Shown piece after piece: positions 1-11,167 of a stretch of 64,000 bases of DNA. The position numbers and the translations under genes are program-made. Source of the DNA: Riptortus pedestris (Eukaryota; Arthropoda; Insecta; Hemiptera; Alydidae); NCBI GenBank assembly GCA_019009955.1, contig CM032228.1, forward strand, positions 256,190,001-256,254,000, given 5' to 3'. Positions within the stretch are counted from its first letter, which is position 1. Each line of letters opens with the position of its first letter. The notes under the pieces were generated by a model. The model was not told the origin of the DNA, searched no databases, and worked only from the letters and a program-made list of their open reading frames with translations.

Positions 1-640
1 AAAAATACCACTTGGCATGCTTTTAGGACTATATGGCCTTGTTTACAACGTCGTCAGATCTTGCCTAAACTTGCCTATTCATTAAATATTTTACTTTTAG
101 TGTTAACACTTTCGGTGCGGAAGACGTATTATACCTCCCGCGGACCTTTCCCAACTACGTACGGTGTAAAACGCCTCCTCTACGCAATTGACGCCACCAT
201 TCACGTTCGAAGAAATAGTTAAATACGTGTTTTTCTTTTCTAAATACGGCTACCAACAGAGATATCCTGTATAATTTGTTAATTAATTCAGACCCTTTAA
301 TATCACATTTAAGGCCAACACTTAACAACGATAGCGATCGCTTAGAAACAATATCTTCGGAAGTAAAAGAACTTCTAATTGAAAAATAAAAAACATTTGA
401 AATTTTAGAAATGTTAGATATTCTTCCAGCTTACAAATTCTCATTATTAAATTAAATACATATGAAATTTAGATATTCTCCATCTGTCTGTACACATTTA
501 AAATTCATCCTACCGTTATATCGCATCAGGCAAAATTGCTTAAAAAATTGCTGATCAAATAGTTCAATAGAGTATTGGATGTGCTTTAAAATGACACCAG
601 AATCAATATTCTAGGACCAGTAGAAACGGAGATATTAATG
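1..640. other. Unassigned AT-rich sequence
   Basis: No reading frame, splice-bounded exon or recognisable transposon end could be supported here. The stretch at about 100-200 is more GC-rich than its surroundings but has stops in all frames. Confidence 0.4.
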
Positions 641-664
641 AATGTCCGGCTTACCCTATCACTC

Positions 665-820
665 GCTCCAGTGTGCGACGTATAGTAACGGAGATATTTG
701 GAATTTCCAAAAATCCCCCCTCTAACCCCCCCCCTCCCTAGATGGAGAATGAATGTATATAACAATATTTATAAGTAATTTAACTTGCAATAAGATTGGT
801 TATGTACAATTTTTGATTTT
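665..820 (+). mobile_element. Helentron-like (HINE) core fragments
   Basis: Two core pieces of the dominant repeat in swapped order: the CGACGTATAGTAACGGAGAT block, then the block that normally precedes it (GAATGTATATAACAATATTTATA). The shuffled order shows rearrangement rather than an intact copy. Confidence 0.6.
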
Positions 821-824
821 ATAG

Positions 825-1230
825 TATCGGCGGTATAACCTAAACCTAGTACCGGCGGTTTAACCTAAACCTAGTACCGGCGGTTTAACCTAAACCTAGT
901 ATCGGCGGTATAACCTAAACCTAGTACCGGCGGTATAACCTAAACCTAGTACCGGCGGTATAACCTAAACCTAGTACCGGCGGTATAACCTAAACCTAGT
1001 ACCGGCGGTATAACCTAAACCTAGTACCGGCGGTATAACCTAAACCTAGTACCGGCGGTATAACCTAAACCTAGTACCGGCGGTATAACCTAAACCTAGT
1101 ACCGGCGGTATAACCTAAACCTAGTACCGGCGGTATAACCTAAACCTAGTACCGGCGGCATAACCTACACCTAGTACCGGCGGCATAACCTAATCCTAGT
1201 ACCGGCGAATAACCTAAACCTAGTACCGGG
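825..1230. repeat. 25-bp tandem repeat, about 16 copies
   Basis: Direct tandem repeat of a 25-bp unit built from CCTAGTACCGGCGG and TATAACCTAAA. The middle copies are almost identical and the edge copies diverge, as expected for unequal exchange or slippage. No protein frame persists through it. Confidence 0.95.
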
Positions 1231-1492
1231 TAAAGGAGTATAACCTCAATATTTCCACAACATGGTTTCGGGCTGAGGTGAAGAAGGCGAGGCCTAACAC
1301 GGATATTGATGATTCGTCAGCTAGGATTCCAGTGAGTAACTCTCTCCAGCTCCAGGAGTTGGGGATGAGCAACAGGATCTGATATCGGCCTATATATCTA
1401 CTCCAGGAGTACACTAGCAGTGTAATGTCCACAACTTGAACATACTCTTCACATAGGCAGTGTACATGTTTAACAAGGGACGTGCACCGCCT

Positions 1493-1500
<8 letters not shown>
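1231..1500. other. Unassigned sequence before a TA tract
   Basis: No convincing gene. It contains a near-palindrome TACTCCAGGAGTA at 1399-1411 that recurs at 2641-2653, at the far end of the next Helitron. A short minus-strand open frame at 1220-1432 has no family signature. Confidence 0.35.
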
Positions 1501-1545
<45 letters not shown>

Positions 1546-1548
<3 letters not shown>

Positions 1549-2642
1549 ATATATATATATAAAATTGTAACCTCTGTCTGTACATTGATTTTTTTCGCGA
1601 AATTTCACGATAACTTTTCGTTTCACATGTCATAGACACCATAACTGCATTTTGTTTCTTTGGTGTCTGTTTGTTTGTTTGTTTGTTTATTTGTTTGTTT
1701 GTTTGTTTGTTACCTTTTCACGCATAAACGGCTGAACCGAATGTTATGAAACTTGGTATGTATATTACTACTAACCCAACTTAGACTTTAGGCTATATTA
1801 ATATCCTCTGGGACGAACAGGAGTAGGGGTTATAAGGGAAGCCAGAAGTTAAAAATAGCTATATTTCGTTTCCTATTGGTTTTTTGGCAAATATGAACAT
1901 AACAAAAGTTGTTTATTTTGTTATGTAGAGTAACTTTTGTTATATACACTTTTTTCGTATACCGCATTATAAACGAGATATACGCTGAAACCTATAACGG
2001 AAGTGAACAATTTTATTTGGGACAAAAGACCCAACCGAAGTAAATAAAACTCGGTATATGTATTAGCACTAACGCTTTCATTATAACGAGCTATACCAAC
2101 ATTTCTAGGGACGGGCAGGAGTGGGGGTTGTAAGGGAGGCCTGAATTTAAAAATAGCGGTATTTCATTGTCTAATTGTTTTTCGACAAACATGCACATAA
2201 CAAAAGTTGTTTACTTTGTTATTTAGATTAACTTTTGTGTTATACATTTCTCCATGAACAATGTGAGGAGCAAGTAATTTGCGTAGAAATATTGATATGC
2301 TCAACAATTCATTCTAATTTGAACTATGAGGTACCTCACCTGGAAAAATTAATTCAAATCTATGTTAATATTTTGTCCTTAGTAACTGAAATCTATGCAT
2401 TATGCAAAGGAGACGGGAAATATGGCAATATAACAAAATATGAAATATGACAATTTGGAGGACAGTCAAGACTTACATAAAAAATTAATTTTATTATTAA
2501 CAAATGCCAACAACGGATATTAACCCTAAACACTGGGACGGGTAAATGTCAAAATATTGAGCAAAGTAAAGTTATGCCAAAAAAAATACCATAACCAATC
2601 AGCATCAAATAAATTCCCGGGAGAAGACGTGTATCTGAGCTA
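1546..2642 (+). mobile_element. Helitron, non-autonomous, near full length
   Basis: The 5' end reads TCTATATATATATATAAAA and runs into a CCTCTGTCTGTACATTGA block shared with copies at 5.3, 6.4, 59.3 and 61.3 kb. The interior carries the CGGCTGAACCGAA and GGGGGTTATAAGGGA blocks. The 3' end is a decayed form (CCCGGGAGAAGACGTGTATCTGAGCTAC) of the GC hairpin plus CTAG seen intact in the later copies. No Rep/helicase frame is present, so it is non-autonomous. It is embedded in TA-rich DNA, and a minus-oriented Helentron-like core follows directly. Confidence 0.75.
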
Positions 2643-2984
2643 CTCCAGGAGTACATATATATACATATATATATATACATGTGTGTGTGTGTTTGTGTGT
2701 GTCTTATTGCTCTAGCGGTCGCAATTATTGTTTAATCGTTGTTACCAATATTGATATTTAGTCGTTTTATGTAAAAACAAAGATGAAGTTCGTTAATGGC
2801 TGACATCGGACGAGGGGGAGGTGGGGTTTAGAGGGGAGAAATATCGAAAATTCGAAATATCTCCGTTACTATACGTCGGATAAAAACTTGTATAGAAACC
2901 AATCTTATTGCAAATTATATTTACTATAAATATTGTTATATACATTTATTCTCCATCTTGAATATTAACCGAGATGTTTGCATT
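2643..2984 (-). mobile_element. Helentron-like (HINE) partial copy
   Basis: Starts in the family's TA/TG microsatellite and continues through the CTCTAGCGGTCGCAA block and the core to CGAGATGTTTGCATTTT. The 3' palindromic end is missing because the Helitron at 1546-2642 occupies that side. The next copy abuts it. Confidence 0.75.
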
Positions 2985-3141
2985 TTAGCAGATTTCACTT
3001 AAGGGAAATCAGCTATTGAGGTCGTACTCATGACGCGAGTTTCGAAAAATTTCTTCAAATGTCCATCGATCCTACCCAGGAGATGACGAAAATGAGGTCC
3101 GTTCAAAATTATATATATATATATATCTATATATATAATAT

Positions 3142-3178
<37 letters not shown>

Positions 3179-3647
3179 TTATCTGTTAACGATCTAGTGG
3201 TCGAAATTTTCGTTTTATCGTTACCAAACTTCATATTTAAACGTTTTATACAAAAATAAAGATCAGGTTCGTTAATGGCTGAAATCGGACCAGTGGAAGG
3301 GGGGGGGTTTAAAAGGGAGGATTTTCGAAAATTCAAAATATCTCCGTTACTATACGTCGGATCGAAACATTATATATGATCAATCTTATTGAAAATTAAA
3401 TTTACTATAAATAATGTTATATACATTTATTCTGTATCTTGAATATTAACCGAGATATTTGCATTTTCTGTTTTCAGCTTCTGAGATGAGATCGGCTAAC
3501 TTCGGGTCTAGTCGTGAGTTTCCGCCAAGAGCTAGTTCGGGCCGTTCCCGCAACTGTTTGACTCTCTATTCCTAAAACTTCTCTATTGTAAAACTTCACG
3601 TGGGAAATCTGCTTAGTTTACGCAGCCCCTGCGTGACGGACTTTTTA
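2985..3647 (-). mobile_element. Helentron-like (HINE) complete copy
   Basis: Reading the minus strand 5' to 3': GTCCGTCACGCAGGGGCTGC, the inverted-repeat block AAGCAGATTTCCC, the core, an internal (TA)n tract (about 3110-3180), and a 3' palindrome with one mismatch followed by TGCTAA. It encodes nothing. The layout (asymmetric inverted repeats, internal microsatellite, 3' hairpin) is that of Helentron-associated interspersed elements; family assignment is by structure only. Confidence 0.75.
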
Positions 3648-3751
3648 TTAAGTGTGTGCGGATAACGGACGAAATGAGATTGGCTGATGTTGCTTCTATG
3701 CGTGACTTTCTGCCGAAAGCTAGTTCGACCATTTCCGTGACTGTTCGGCTC

Positions 3752-4217
3752 TCGTGAAATTGGTTTACAAACCCGGAATTTAATCGTTTTATGTAAAAAG
3801 AAAGATCAAGTTTGTTAATGGCTTGCAATCGGACCAGTGGGAGGGGGGGTTTAGAGGGGGGATTTTTGAAAATTCAAAATATCTCCGTTACTATACGTTG
3901 GATCGAAAAATATTATAGAATCAATCTTATTGCAAATTAAATTTACTATAAATGAATTGTTATATACATTTATTATATATCTTGAATATTAACTGAGATA
4001 TTTGCATTTGTATTCTGCATGTGCTCGGCAGCAGTGGCTATGTTCGGATCGGACTCTCCGCCGTGAGCTCTGGCGCCGTTTTTGTAATTTATCGTTCCTC
4101 GAGAATAGGTTTAAGAGGTTACTTACTACTACAGCTGTTATTAGGCAGATTTCTCTATTGTAAACCTTCACGTGGGAAATCTGCTTAGTTTACGCAGCCC
4201 CTGCGTGACGGACTTTT
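3752..4217 (-). mobile_element. Helentron-like (HINE) 5' half
   Basis: Retains the core and the 5' terminus (GGGAAATCTGCTTAG then GCAGCCCCTGCGTGACGGAC on the plus strand) but lacks the TA tract and 3' palindrome. It follows about 100 bases of another copy's subterminal region, so fragments are stacked. Confidence 0.7.
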
Positions 4218-4485
4218 TTTTAGGTTTCAGCCTACAGTAAACCCCCACTTTCAGTCATCGCTCGTTAAGAATAAGCCAACATATCATGAACCGTCTTATT
4301 TAAAGCTGAATATTGTGTTCAACATATCTCTTCCAGATGAGATACATGTAAATACGTTGATAAACCCCGGCGGGGGGGGGGGGCTACCCCTCGTCTTTTC
4401 TTCTTGTATTACTAAAATTAGATTTTGAGATAAATGCAATTAGAATCTGCTTAGTTTACGCAGCCCCTGCGTGACGGACATTTTC
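4218..4485 (-). mobile_element. Helentron-like (HINE) 5' end fragment
   Basis: Only the subterminal block (TTTCAGCCTACAGTAAACCCCCACT) and the 5' terminus remain. A G-run interrupts it at 4370-4381. Confidence 0.65.
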
Positions 4486-5131
4486 AATTCTTATTTCAAG
4501 CAATTTTCAATTCTATCACCTGAATGAGTGAGTGGAATACCTAATAAAAGCAGAACTGTTATCAAGTGAGAACCATTGTCCTACCCGTTGGTTTATTTAG
4601 GATGCATAGTTCCAGGAACATTATGAATAATTCTGAGTTATATTAACATTTGAAATGACCTAAATTTCAAGTTGAGGAGGAATTTATCAAAAGCAATCAA
4701 CATAATTGTGTTTGTGTTGTGCCGTGCTTCGAAATAAACTCCCCTCATAATATAGCGATAATTAGAACTGTCAGTTTGCCAAAGATGAAATGAGAAATGT
4801 TTGTAATGGCAACGCTAATTTCTTTTCGTGCTAATAGTCGGAGAACAATCTTTTCTAGAAAGTGGCCAATCATTTCTAATTAACTTCGGTAATATGCAAC
4901 TGTTCACTGCCAGTTACAACTTTTTCGCCATAAGCCCGTAATTTAAGGTTTTCACTTATGCCAATGTGCCTTACTTAAGAAATTTAAATTGTAGAAACTA
5001 TGAGTTAAGAAGCTGTGAGGTTATAGGGAATTACGTCATCAGCAATTTCCGTTCTGTATTCAATCATTCAGCAACTAATGACAAAACTGAAGCTGAGACC
5101 AGAACTTAACTTACTTCACATCTTGTCTTAC
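4486..5131. other. Unassigned sequence, possibly unique
   Basis: No repeat-family blocks recognised and no frame or splice-bounded exon that I trust. It is one of the few stretches in the first 12 kb not visibly made of transposons. Confidence 0.35.
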
Positions 5132-5233
5132 AAAAATCCGCCACGCACGAGCTGCACTATTGATGAAGAGTTTGATAATGATCAAACAAAAACTGCGACC
5201 ACTAGAGCGTTAAAAGAAAAAAATATATATACA

Positions 5234-5283
<50 letters not shown>
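5132..5283 (+). mobile_element. Helentron-like (HINE), left part, split by Helitrons
   Basis: Begins AAAAATCCGCCACGCACGAGC, jumps (internal deletion) to GATCAAACAAAAACTGCGACC and runs into the TA tract. The matching right part resumes at 7565, so the Helitron pair at 5284-7564 lies inside this element's microsatellite. Confidence 0.65.
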
Positions 5284-5285
<2 letters not shown>

Positions 5286-6345
5286 TGTGTATACCTCTGT
5301 CTGTACATTGATTATTTAATACGCGAAATTTCCATCACGATAACTTTTCGTTTTCACATGTGCAAGGTGGATGACACATATCTGCTTTTGTTTCTTTCGT
5401 GTTATGTTTGTTTGTTTGTTACCTTTTCACGCATAAACGGCCTGAACCGAATGTTATGAAACTTGGTATGTTATTCCGCCAATCTACATAACCCAACTTA
5501 GACTTTAGGCTATATAAATTTGTTCTCTGAGCAACAGGAGTGGGGGTTATAAGGGAACCTGAAATTAAAATAGCGATATATTTCGTTTTCTATTGGTTTT
5601 TCGTAAATGTGCACATAACCACAGTTGTTTTATTTTATTTTTTTAGAGTAACTTTTGTTATACACACTTTTGTCCGTATACCGAAGTGCGTTAAATGCGT
5701 AATCAACAATATTTTTGCCAAAAAAGAACTCAACCGAACTAAATAAAACTTGGTATGTGTAATAGCAGTGGGCCTTCATTATAATAAGCCATACCAACAT
5801 TTCTATGGACGGGCAGGAGAGGGGGTTAAAAGGGAAGCCTGAAATTAAAAAGTAGCGATATTTGCGTTTTCTATTGGTTTTTTTTCCGGTAAATGTAAAC
5901 AACAAAAGTATTTATTTTGTTATTTTAGAGTAACTTTTTGTTATATACACTTTCGGTCGTAATAACCGAAGTTTTATATGCGTTATACGTTTAAAAAACT
6001 GTTATGCAGGCACTAACGGCTGAACCGAACTAACAAAACTCGGTATGTTAATTACATAAATTCTTCCAAGATTATAAGATATATTAAAATTTTTTAGGTT
6101 CGAACGGGAGGATGGTGATAAAAGGGAGGCCTGAAATAAAAATTCACCAAATTTACATGTATAAGAACGGAAATATTAAAAATATGTAGACAGTGAAGCC
6201 TATCGAACAAATAATTCAATTAATAGCAAATCCCCGCAACACGGGTATCAATCCTTAACACTGGGACGGGTAGATGTTAAAATATTGTGCAATGTAAAGC
6301 CTGCTAAAAAATACCATCACCATTCAGCCACAAATGGATTGTATA
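5284..6345 (+). mobile_element. Helitron copy (decayed 3' end)
   Basis: Starts with the ACCTCTGTCTGTACATTGA block and continues through the family interior to CATTCAGCCACAAATGGATTG. The terminal hairpin and CTAG are gone. It carries many 1-4 base insertions and deletions compared with copies at 59-62 kb. Confidence 0.65.
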
Positions 6346-6367
6346 TCTATATCTATTGAAGTATATC

Positions 6368-6424
<57 letters not shown>

Positions 6425-6426
<2 letters not shown>

Positions 6427-7563
6427 ATAAAATTGTAACCTCTGTCTGTACATTGAATTATTTTTCTCGAAATTTCACGATACTTTTTTCGTTTCACAAG
6501 TCATAGACACCATGCATTTTGTTTCTTTTCGTGTATGTTTGTTTACCTTTTCCACGCATAAAACGACGGGCTGAACCGAATTTTTAATGAAAACTTGGTA
6601 TGTTTTATTTAACTATACTATCACCAACTTACGAACTTTAGGACTATATTTAATATTCTCTAAGACGAACAGGAGTGGGGGTTATAAGGGAGGCATGAAA
6701 TTAAAAAATAGCGATATTTCGTTTTCCTATTGCTTTTTCCAGCAAAAAAAATAAATATGGCCCATAAACAAAAATAAGGTTGTTTATTTTGTAATGTAGA
6801 GTAACTTTTGGTTATATGCTCTTTTGCCGTATACGGAAGTATAAATGAGTTATTACGCTAAAAACTATAGCGGGAGTTCCACAATTTTATTTGGCACAAA
6901 AGACTACAAACCGAACTAAGGGCCAATACTCGCTATGTGAATTAGTACTAAAACGCCTTCCTTATAATTTAGCCATACTAACATATTTCTAGGGAACGGG
7001 CAGGTAGTGGGGTTAGGGCAGGATGGACGTGGGGGTTATAGGGAAAGCCTGAAATTAAAACTAGCGGTATTTCGTTTTCTATTCGTTTTTTGTAAAAATG
7101 CACATGACAAAAGTAGTTTATTTTCTTATTTAAAGTAACTTTTGGGATATTTACTTTTGTCTTATAACAAACATATAACATTTGTTTTATACATTTTTAC
7201 GGGAACACTGTATGAAGCAAGTAATTTGCGTAGAAATATTGATATGCTCAACAATTCTTTCCAATTTGAACTACCAGGTACCTCACCTGGAAAAATTAAT
7301 TCAAATCTATGTTAATATTTTGTCCTTAATAACTGAAATCTATGCATAATGCACAGGAGACGGGAAATACGACAATATGGAGGACAGTGAAGTTTTACAT
7401 AAAAATTAATTTTATTATTAAAAAATCCACAGTACCGGCGGGTATAAACCCTAAACATTGGGACGGGTAAATGTCAAAATATTGAGCAAAGTAAAGCCTT
7501 GCCCAAAAAATAGGATCACCATTCATTAAATGAATTCCCGGGCGAAGCCGGGTATCTGAACTA

Positions 7564-7564
<1 letters not shown>
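6425..7564 (+). mobile_element. Helitron copy with intact 3' hairpin
   Basis: The 5' side reads TATATATATATAAAATTGTAACCTC. The 3' end reads CCCGGGCGAAGCCGGG (hairpin) TATCTGAACTAG, with CTAG at 7561-7564, then T and a TA tract. This is the canonical Helitron 3' end (hairpin shortly before CTRR). No coding capacity. Tandem to the preceding copy, with TA repeats between them. Confidence 0.75.
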
Positions 7565-7599
<35 letters not shown>

Positions 7600-7715
7600 T
7601 TTTGAACAGACCTCACTTTCGTCATCTCCTGGGTAGGATCGATGGACATTTGAAGAACTTATTCGAAAATCGCGTCATGAGTATGACCTCAATAGCTGAT
7701 TTCCCTTAAGGCTAA
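7565..7715 (+). mobile_element. Helentron-like (HINE), right part of split copy
   Basis: TA tract, then CAGTTTTGAACAGACCTCAC and the family 3' segment ending GATTTCCCTTAAGGCTAA. The second palindrome arm is damaged. Completes the element begun at 5132. Confidence 0.7.
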
Positions 7716-8088
7716 AATGTGCAAATATCTAGGCTAATATTCACAATAGAGAACAAAATTTATAGTGCATTACATTTTCAATAAGTTTGGTTCTATACAA
7801 TTTTTCGACCCGACGTAAAATGACGGATATTTCGAAAGTCCCCCTCTCCACTGTAAGATTTTACGAGTAGCTGTTAACGAACTTGATCATTAGTTATAAA
7901 TAAACAGTTTATATATCGAGTTTGGTAATGATAACACAAACATTAAAAATTGATATATGTATGCAATTTTGAAAGAAACCTAATTTTCGTCATGTACTGG
8001 GTAGGATTGATGGGCATTTGAAGAAATGTTTTGAAAATCACTTCATGTGCACTACCTCAATAGCTAATTCCTTTAAGGAAAATCTGCT
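7716..8088 (+). mobile_element. Helentron-like (HINE) 5'-truncated copy
   Basis: Core through the 3' end (AATTCCTTTAAGGAAAATCTGCTA), directly after the previous copy. The TA tract is reduced to a few units. Confidence 0.65.
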
Positions 8089-8394
8089 ACGAAAAATACT
8101 TGAGATTACGGTCTCAATTAAGACAATCAGGGGAAAGTTAAATAAGGCCAGATTAAGAATATAATTATGTTGACATGCTGAAATGAAACCTGGCACAATA
8201 GTGCTTCCTTTACAATTACGAAAATCCTCTAAAATATTTAATTACTAGAATTATTAAGCTCGAATTTAATTATTTTTACTACTCAATGCTATTGCGAAAG
8301 AGATCTGAGAGTAAAACGTTGTATAACTTGCTAATGTTAATAGTTTAATTAATTAAATGAAAAAATAAATAGCCCAAGCTATTGCAAATGAAAT
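8089..8394. other. Unassigned AT-rich sequence
   Basis: Nothing recognised: no coding frame, no known repeat block, no splice-bounded exon. Confidence 0.35.
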
Positions 8395-8465
8395 TAATAC
8401 TATTATTTATTAACATCCACTTTGTGCTATTATGGCTAATTGGGACGGGTCATCTATAGGTCACC
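8395..8465 (-). repeat. tRNA-like SINE tail fragment
   Basis: On the minus strand it reads GTGGTGACCTATAGATGACCC, then GTCCCAATTAGCC and an AT-rich tail, matching the 3' part of the SINE copies at 38.2 and 40.7 kb. The SINE head has been cut off where the Helentron-like copy begins. Confidence 0.6.
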
Positions 8466-8471
8466 ACGCTT

Positions 8472-8595
8472 TTAGCAGATTTCCCTTCAGGGAAATCAGC
8501 TATTGAGGTTGTACTCATGACGGAATTTTCGAAATTTTTCTTCAAATGTCCATCGATCCTACCTAGTAGATGACGAAATTGAGGTCCCTTCAAAA

Positions 8596-8634
<39 letters not shown>

Positions 8635-9085
8635 CTACATATTAGTCTGTTACCGCTCTAGCGGTCGCAATTTTTGTTTGATCGTTACCAAACTCGATAT
8701 TTAGTCGTTTTATGTAAAAATAAAGATCAAGTTCGTTAACGGCTGAAATCGAACCACGGGGAGGGGGGGTTTAGAGGGGAGGGTTTTCGAAAATTCGAAA
8801 TATCTCCGTTAATATACGTCGGATCGAAAAATTGTAACAAAACAATCTTATTAACAATTAAATTTACTATAAATATTGTTATATACATTTATTCTCTATC
8901 TTGAATATTAACCGAGATATTTGCATTTTTATTAAATCCATGGCGGCTAACGGACTGTGTCTTTCCCGCCAAAAGCTAGTTCGGCCGTTTCATTAATTGC
9001 TTGGCCCTCGTGAAGTTTCTCTATTGTAAAACTTCACGTGGGAAATCTGCTTAGTGTACGCAGCCCCTGCGTGACGGACTTTTTT
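8472..9085 (-). mobile_element. Helentron-like (HINE) complete copy
   Basis: Plus-strand order: TTAGCAGATTTCCCTTCAGGG, (TA)n at about 8600-8630, the CTCTAGCGGTCGCAA block, the core, CACGTGGGAAATCTGCTTAG and GCAGCCCCTGCGTGACGGAC. Both termini are present and it is non-coding. Confidence 0.8.
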
Positions 9086-9190
9086 CTAGTCAGGGCGGGA
9101 CTAAGTATTTTATTTAATGAGATGGTCACTATATAAATTCCTATTGCCCAGGCGGGAATCGAATTCAACACATTACATTTAATCCACTTC
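9086..9190 (-). repeat. tRNA-like SINE fragment
   Basis: Contains GCCCAGGCGGGAATCGAATTC, whose complement holds a pol III B-box-like GAATTCGATTCCC, plus the SINE body block with TAGTCCCGCCCTGACT on the minus strand. Truncated by the adjoining element. Confidence 0.55.
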
Positions 9191-9239
9191 GCTGAAGATG
9201 TCAAAGAATTTTCGAGTAGTTTTGTTGTGTGACCAACCG

Positions 9240-9993
9240 CAATCAGATTTTCGAAAAATGTCTTCAAATGTCCATCGATCCTACCCAGGATATATATATT
9301 TGTCTGTAAAATGTAAACAGACTGAAAGACTTCTCATTGTCATTTGAATTTATTGTTATATACATTCTATCTCTATCTCGAGTATTTATTGGGATATTTA
9401 TATTTTTTAATTTTGAGCCATCAGTCCCTCTTTGTTTGTCATTGTTATGAATAAATGATCATATCATGTACCGACTTATTTTAAACTGAAAAAAAATATT
9501 GTGATGAACAAATCACAAATCGCTTATAAATGAGATACATGCAAATTTGTTCAGATGACCTCCCCACTCCCTTATTTCGTTCTTAATTACTAAAATTAGA
9601 GTGATTAAGATAAAAATTATTCAGATTCATTATAAATTACAGTACTAGATTACTACATAGCTTTCAATAAAAATAATATATTATATTCTGATATGTTTCA
9701 GTTATTGTTTTTCTTTCCTGCGAGCCGTTGTAGTTTACATTTGATTCGCTTGTATTCATTCATTTAATACGAGTATTAATGGTAGTGTTGTGTTAGCAGT
9801 ATGTAGGTTTATCTATTACTAAACATCTCGAGTCGCCATGAGAGCTCTGGTGGCCATTTATGTAAATGTTCGTTCCTCGTGAATAAGTTTAGAGATCTCT
9901 TACTACTACACTTGTTATTGGGCAGATTTCTCTATTGTAAAACTTCACGTGGGAAATCTGCTTAGTTTACGCAGCCTTTGCGTGACGGACTTT
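9240..9993 (-). mobile_element. Helentron-like (HINE) copy, TA tract nearly lost
   Basis: 3' segment (TCTTCAAATGTCCATCGATCC), a short TATATATATT, an abbreviated core and a normal 5' terminus ending at about 9990. It lies head-to-head with the next copy. Confidence 0.65.
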
Positions 9994-10015
9994 TATTTCC
10001 TAATCTAGTGACATA

Positions 10016-10643
10016 GAAAAAGTCCGCCACGCAGGGGCTACGTAAACAAAGCAGATTTCCCACGTGAAGTTTTACAATAGAGAAATCTGCCCAATAACAA
10101 GTGTAGTAGTAAGAGATCTCTAAACTTCTTCACGAGGGACGAACACTTACATAAATGGCCGCCAGAGCTCTCTTCGGAAAGTACCGGACAGCCGACTCTT
10201 GCCGACCACACACAGAATACAAATGCAAATATCTCGGTTAATATTCAAGATACAGAATAAATGTACATAACAATATTTATAGTAAATTTAATTTCCAATA
10301 AGATTGCTTTTATACAATTTTTCGATCCGACGTATAGTAACGGAGATATTTCGAATTTTCGAATATCCCCCTTTAATCCCCCCCTCCCACTGGCCCGATT
10401 TCAGCCGTTAACGAACTTGATCTTCCTTTTTACATAAACGATTAAATACCGAGTTTGGTGACGATTAAACAAAAATTGCGACCGCTAGAGTGTTAACAGA
10501 CAAATATATATATATATAATTTTGAACGGACCTCATTTTCGTCATCTCCTAGGTTGGATCGATGAACATTTGAGGAAATTTTTCGAAACTCGCGTCATGA
10601 GTACGACCTCAATAGCTGATTTCCCTTAAGGGAAATCTGTTAA
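10016..10643 (+). mobile_element. Helentron-like (HINE) complete copy
   Basis: AAAAAGTCCGCCACGCAGGGG start, inverted-repeat block GCAGATTTCCC, core with CCGACGTATAGTAACGGAG, a short TATATATATATAA, and a 3' end GATTTCCCTTAAGGGAAATC then TGTTAA. A clear reference copy of the family with a minimal microsatellite. Confidence 0.8.
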
Positions 10644-10649
10644 AAGTTA

Positions 10650-10955
10650 GAGTGATTAAGTAAATTATTCAGATTTCCCTCATGAATTTTAGTAATCGAT
10701 ATAGTAAATAGCTTTCAATAAAATTGATATGTTATATTCTGATATGTTTCAGTTATTGTTTTTCTTTCCGGCGAGTAATTGTAGTTTACATTTGATTCAC
10801 TTCTTTCCGTGAGGGGAAACATTTCTTATTACCGTTTGTATTCATTCATTTAATATTAATGGTAGTGTTGTGTTAGCAGTATGTAGATTTATCTATTACT
10901 AAACTTCACGAGGGAAATCGGCTTGGTTTACGCAGCCCTTGCGTGACGGACTTTT
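10650..10955 (-). mobile_element. Helentron-like (HINE) 5' part, duplicated segment
   Basis: Closely matches 9640-9993 (shared TATATTCTGATATGTTTCAG, TAATGGTAGTGTTGTGTTAG and 5' terminus), so this is probably a local duplication of that arm rather than an independent insertion. Confidence 0.65.
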
Positions 10956-10976
10956 ATTTCCTAAACTAGTGAGAAT

Positions 10977-11100
10977 AGAAAAAAGTCCGTCCGGGGCTGC
11001 GTAAACTAAGCAGATTTCCCTCGTGAAGTTTAACAATGGATAAATCTACAAACTGCTAAAACAACACTATACAATTTGATTAAAATCTAAATTGATTGAA
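10977..11100 (+). mobile_element. Helentron-like (HINE) 5' end fragment
   Basis: AAAAAAGTCCGTCCGGGGCTGCG start plus inverted-repeat block, soon truncated. Head-to-head with the copy to its left; the junction repeats the one at about 9990-10016. Confidence 0.6.
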
Positions 11101-11167
11101 ACATTCCTCATTGTCATTTGTATTTATTTATTCATTTAATATTCACGACGGTGCTAAGTGTTATTAA

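Noticed and set aside
3059..3259. Many short frames with Tyr-Ile repeats (also near 5.1, 7.4, 17.6, 25.3, 30.2, 41.3, 50.4, 59.2 and 62.3 kb)
   Set aside because: All translate TA microsatellites and the conserved flanks of the Helentron-like family; that is why they look alike.
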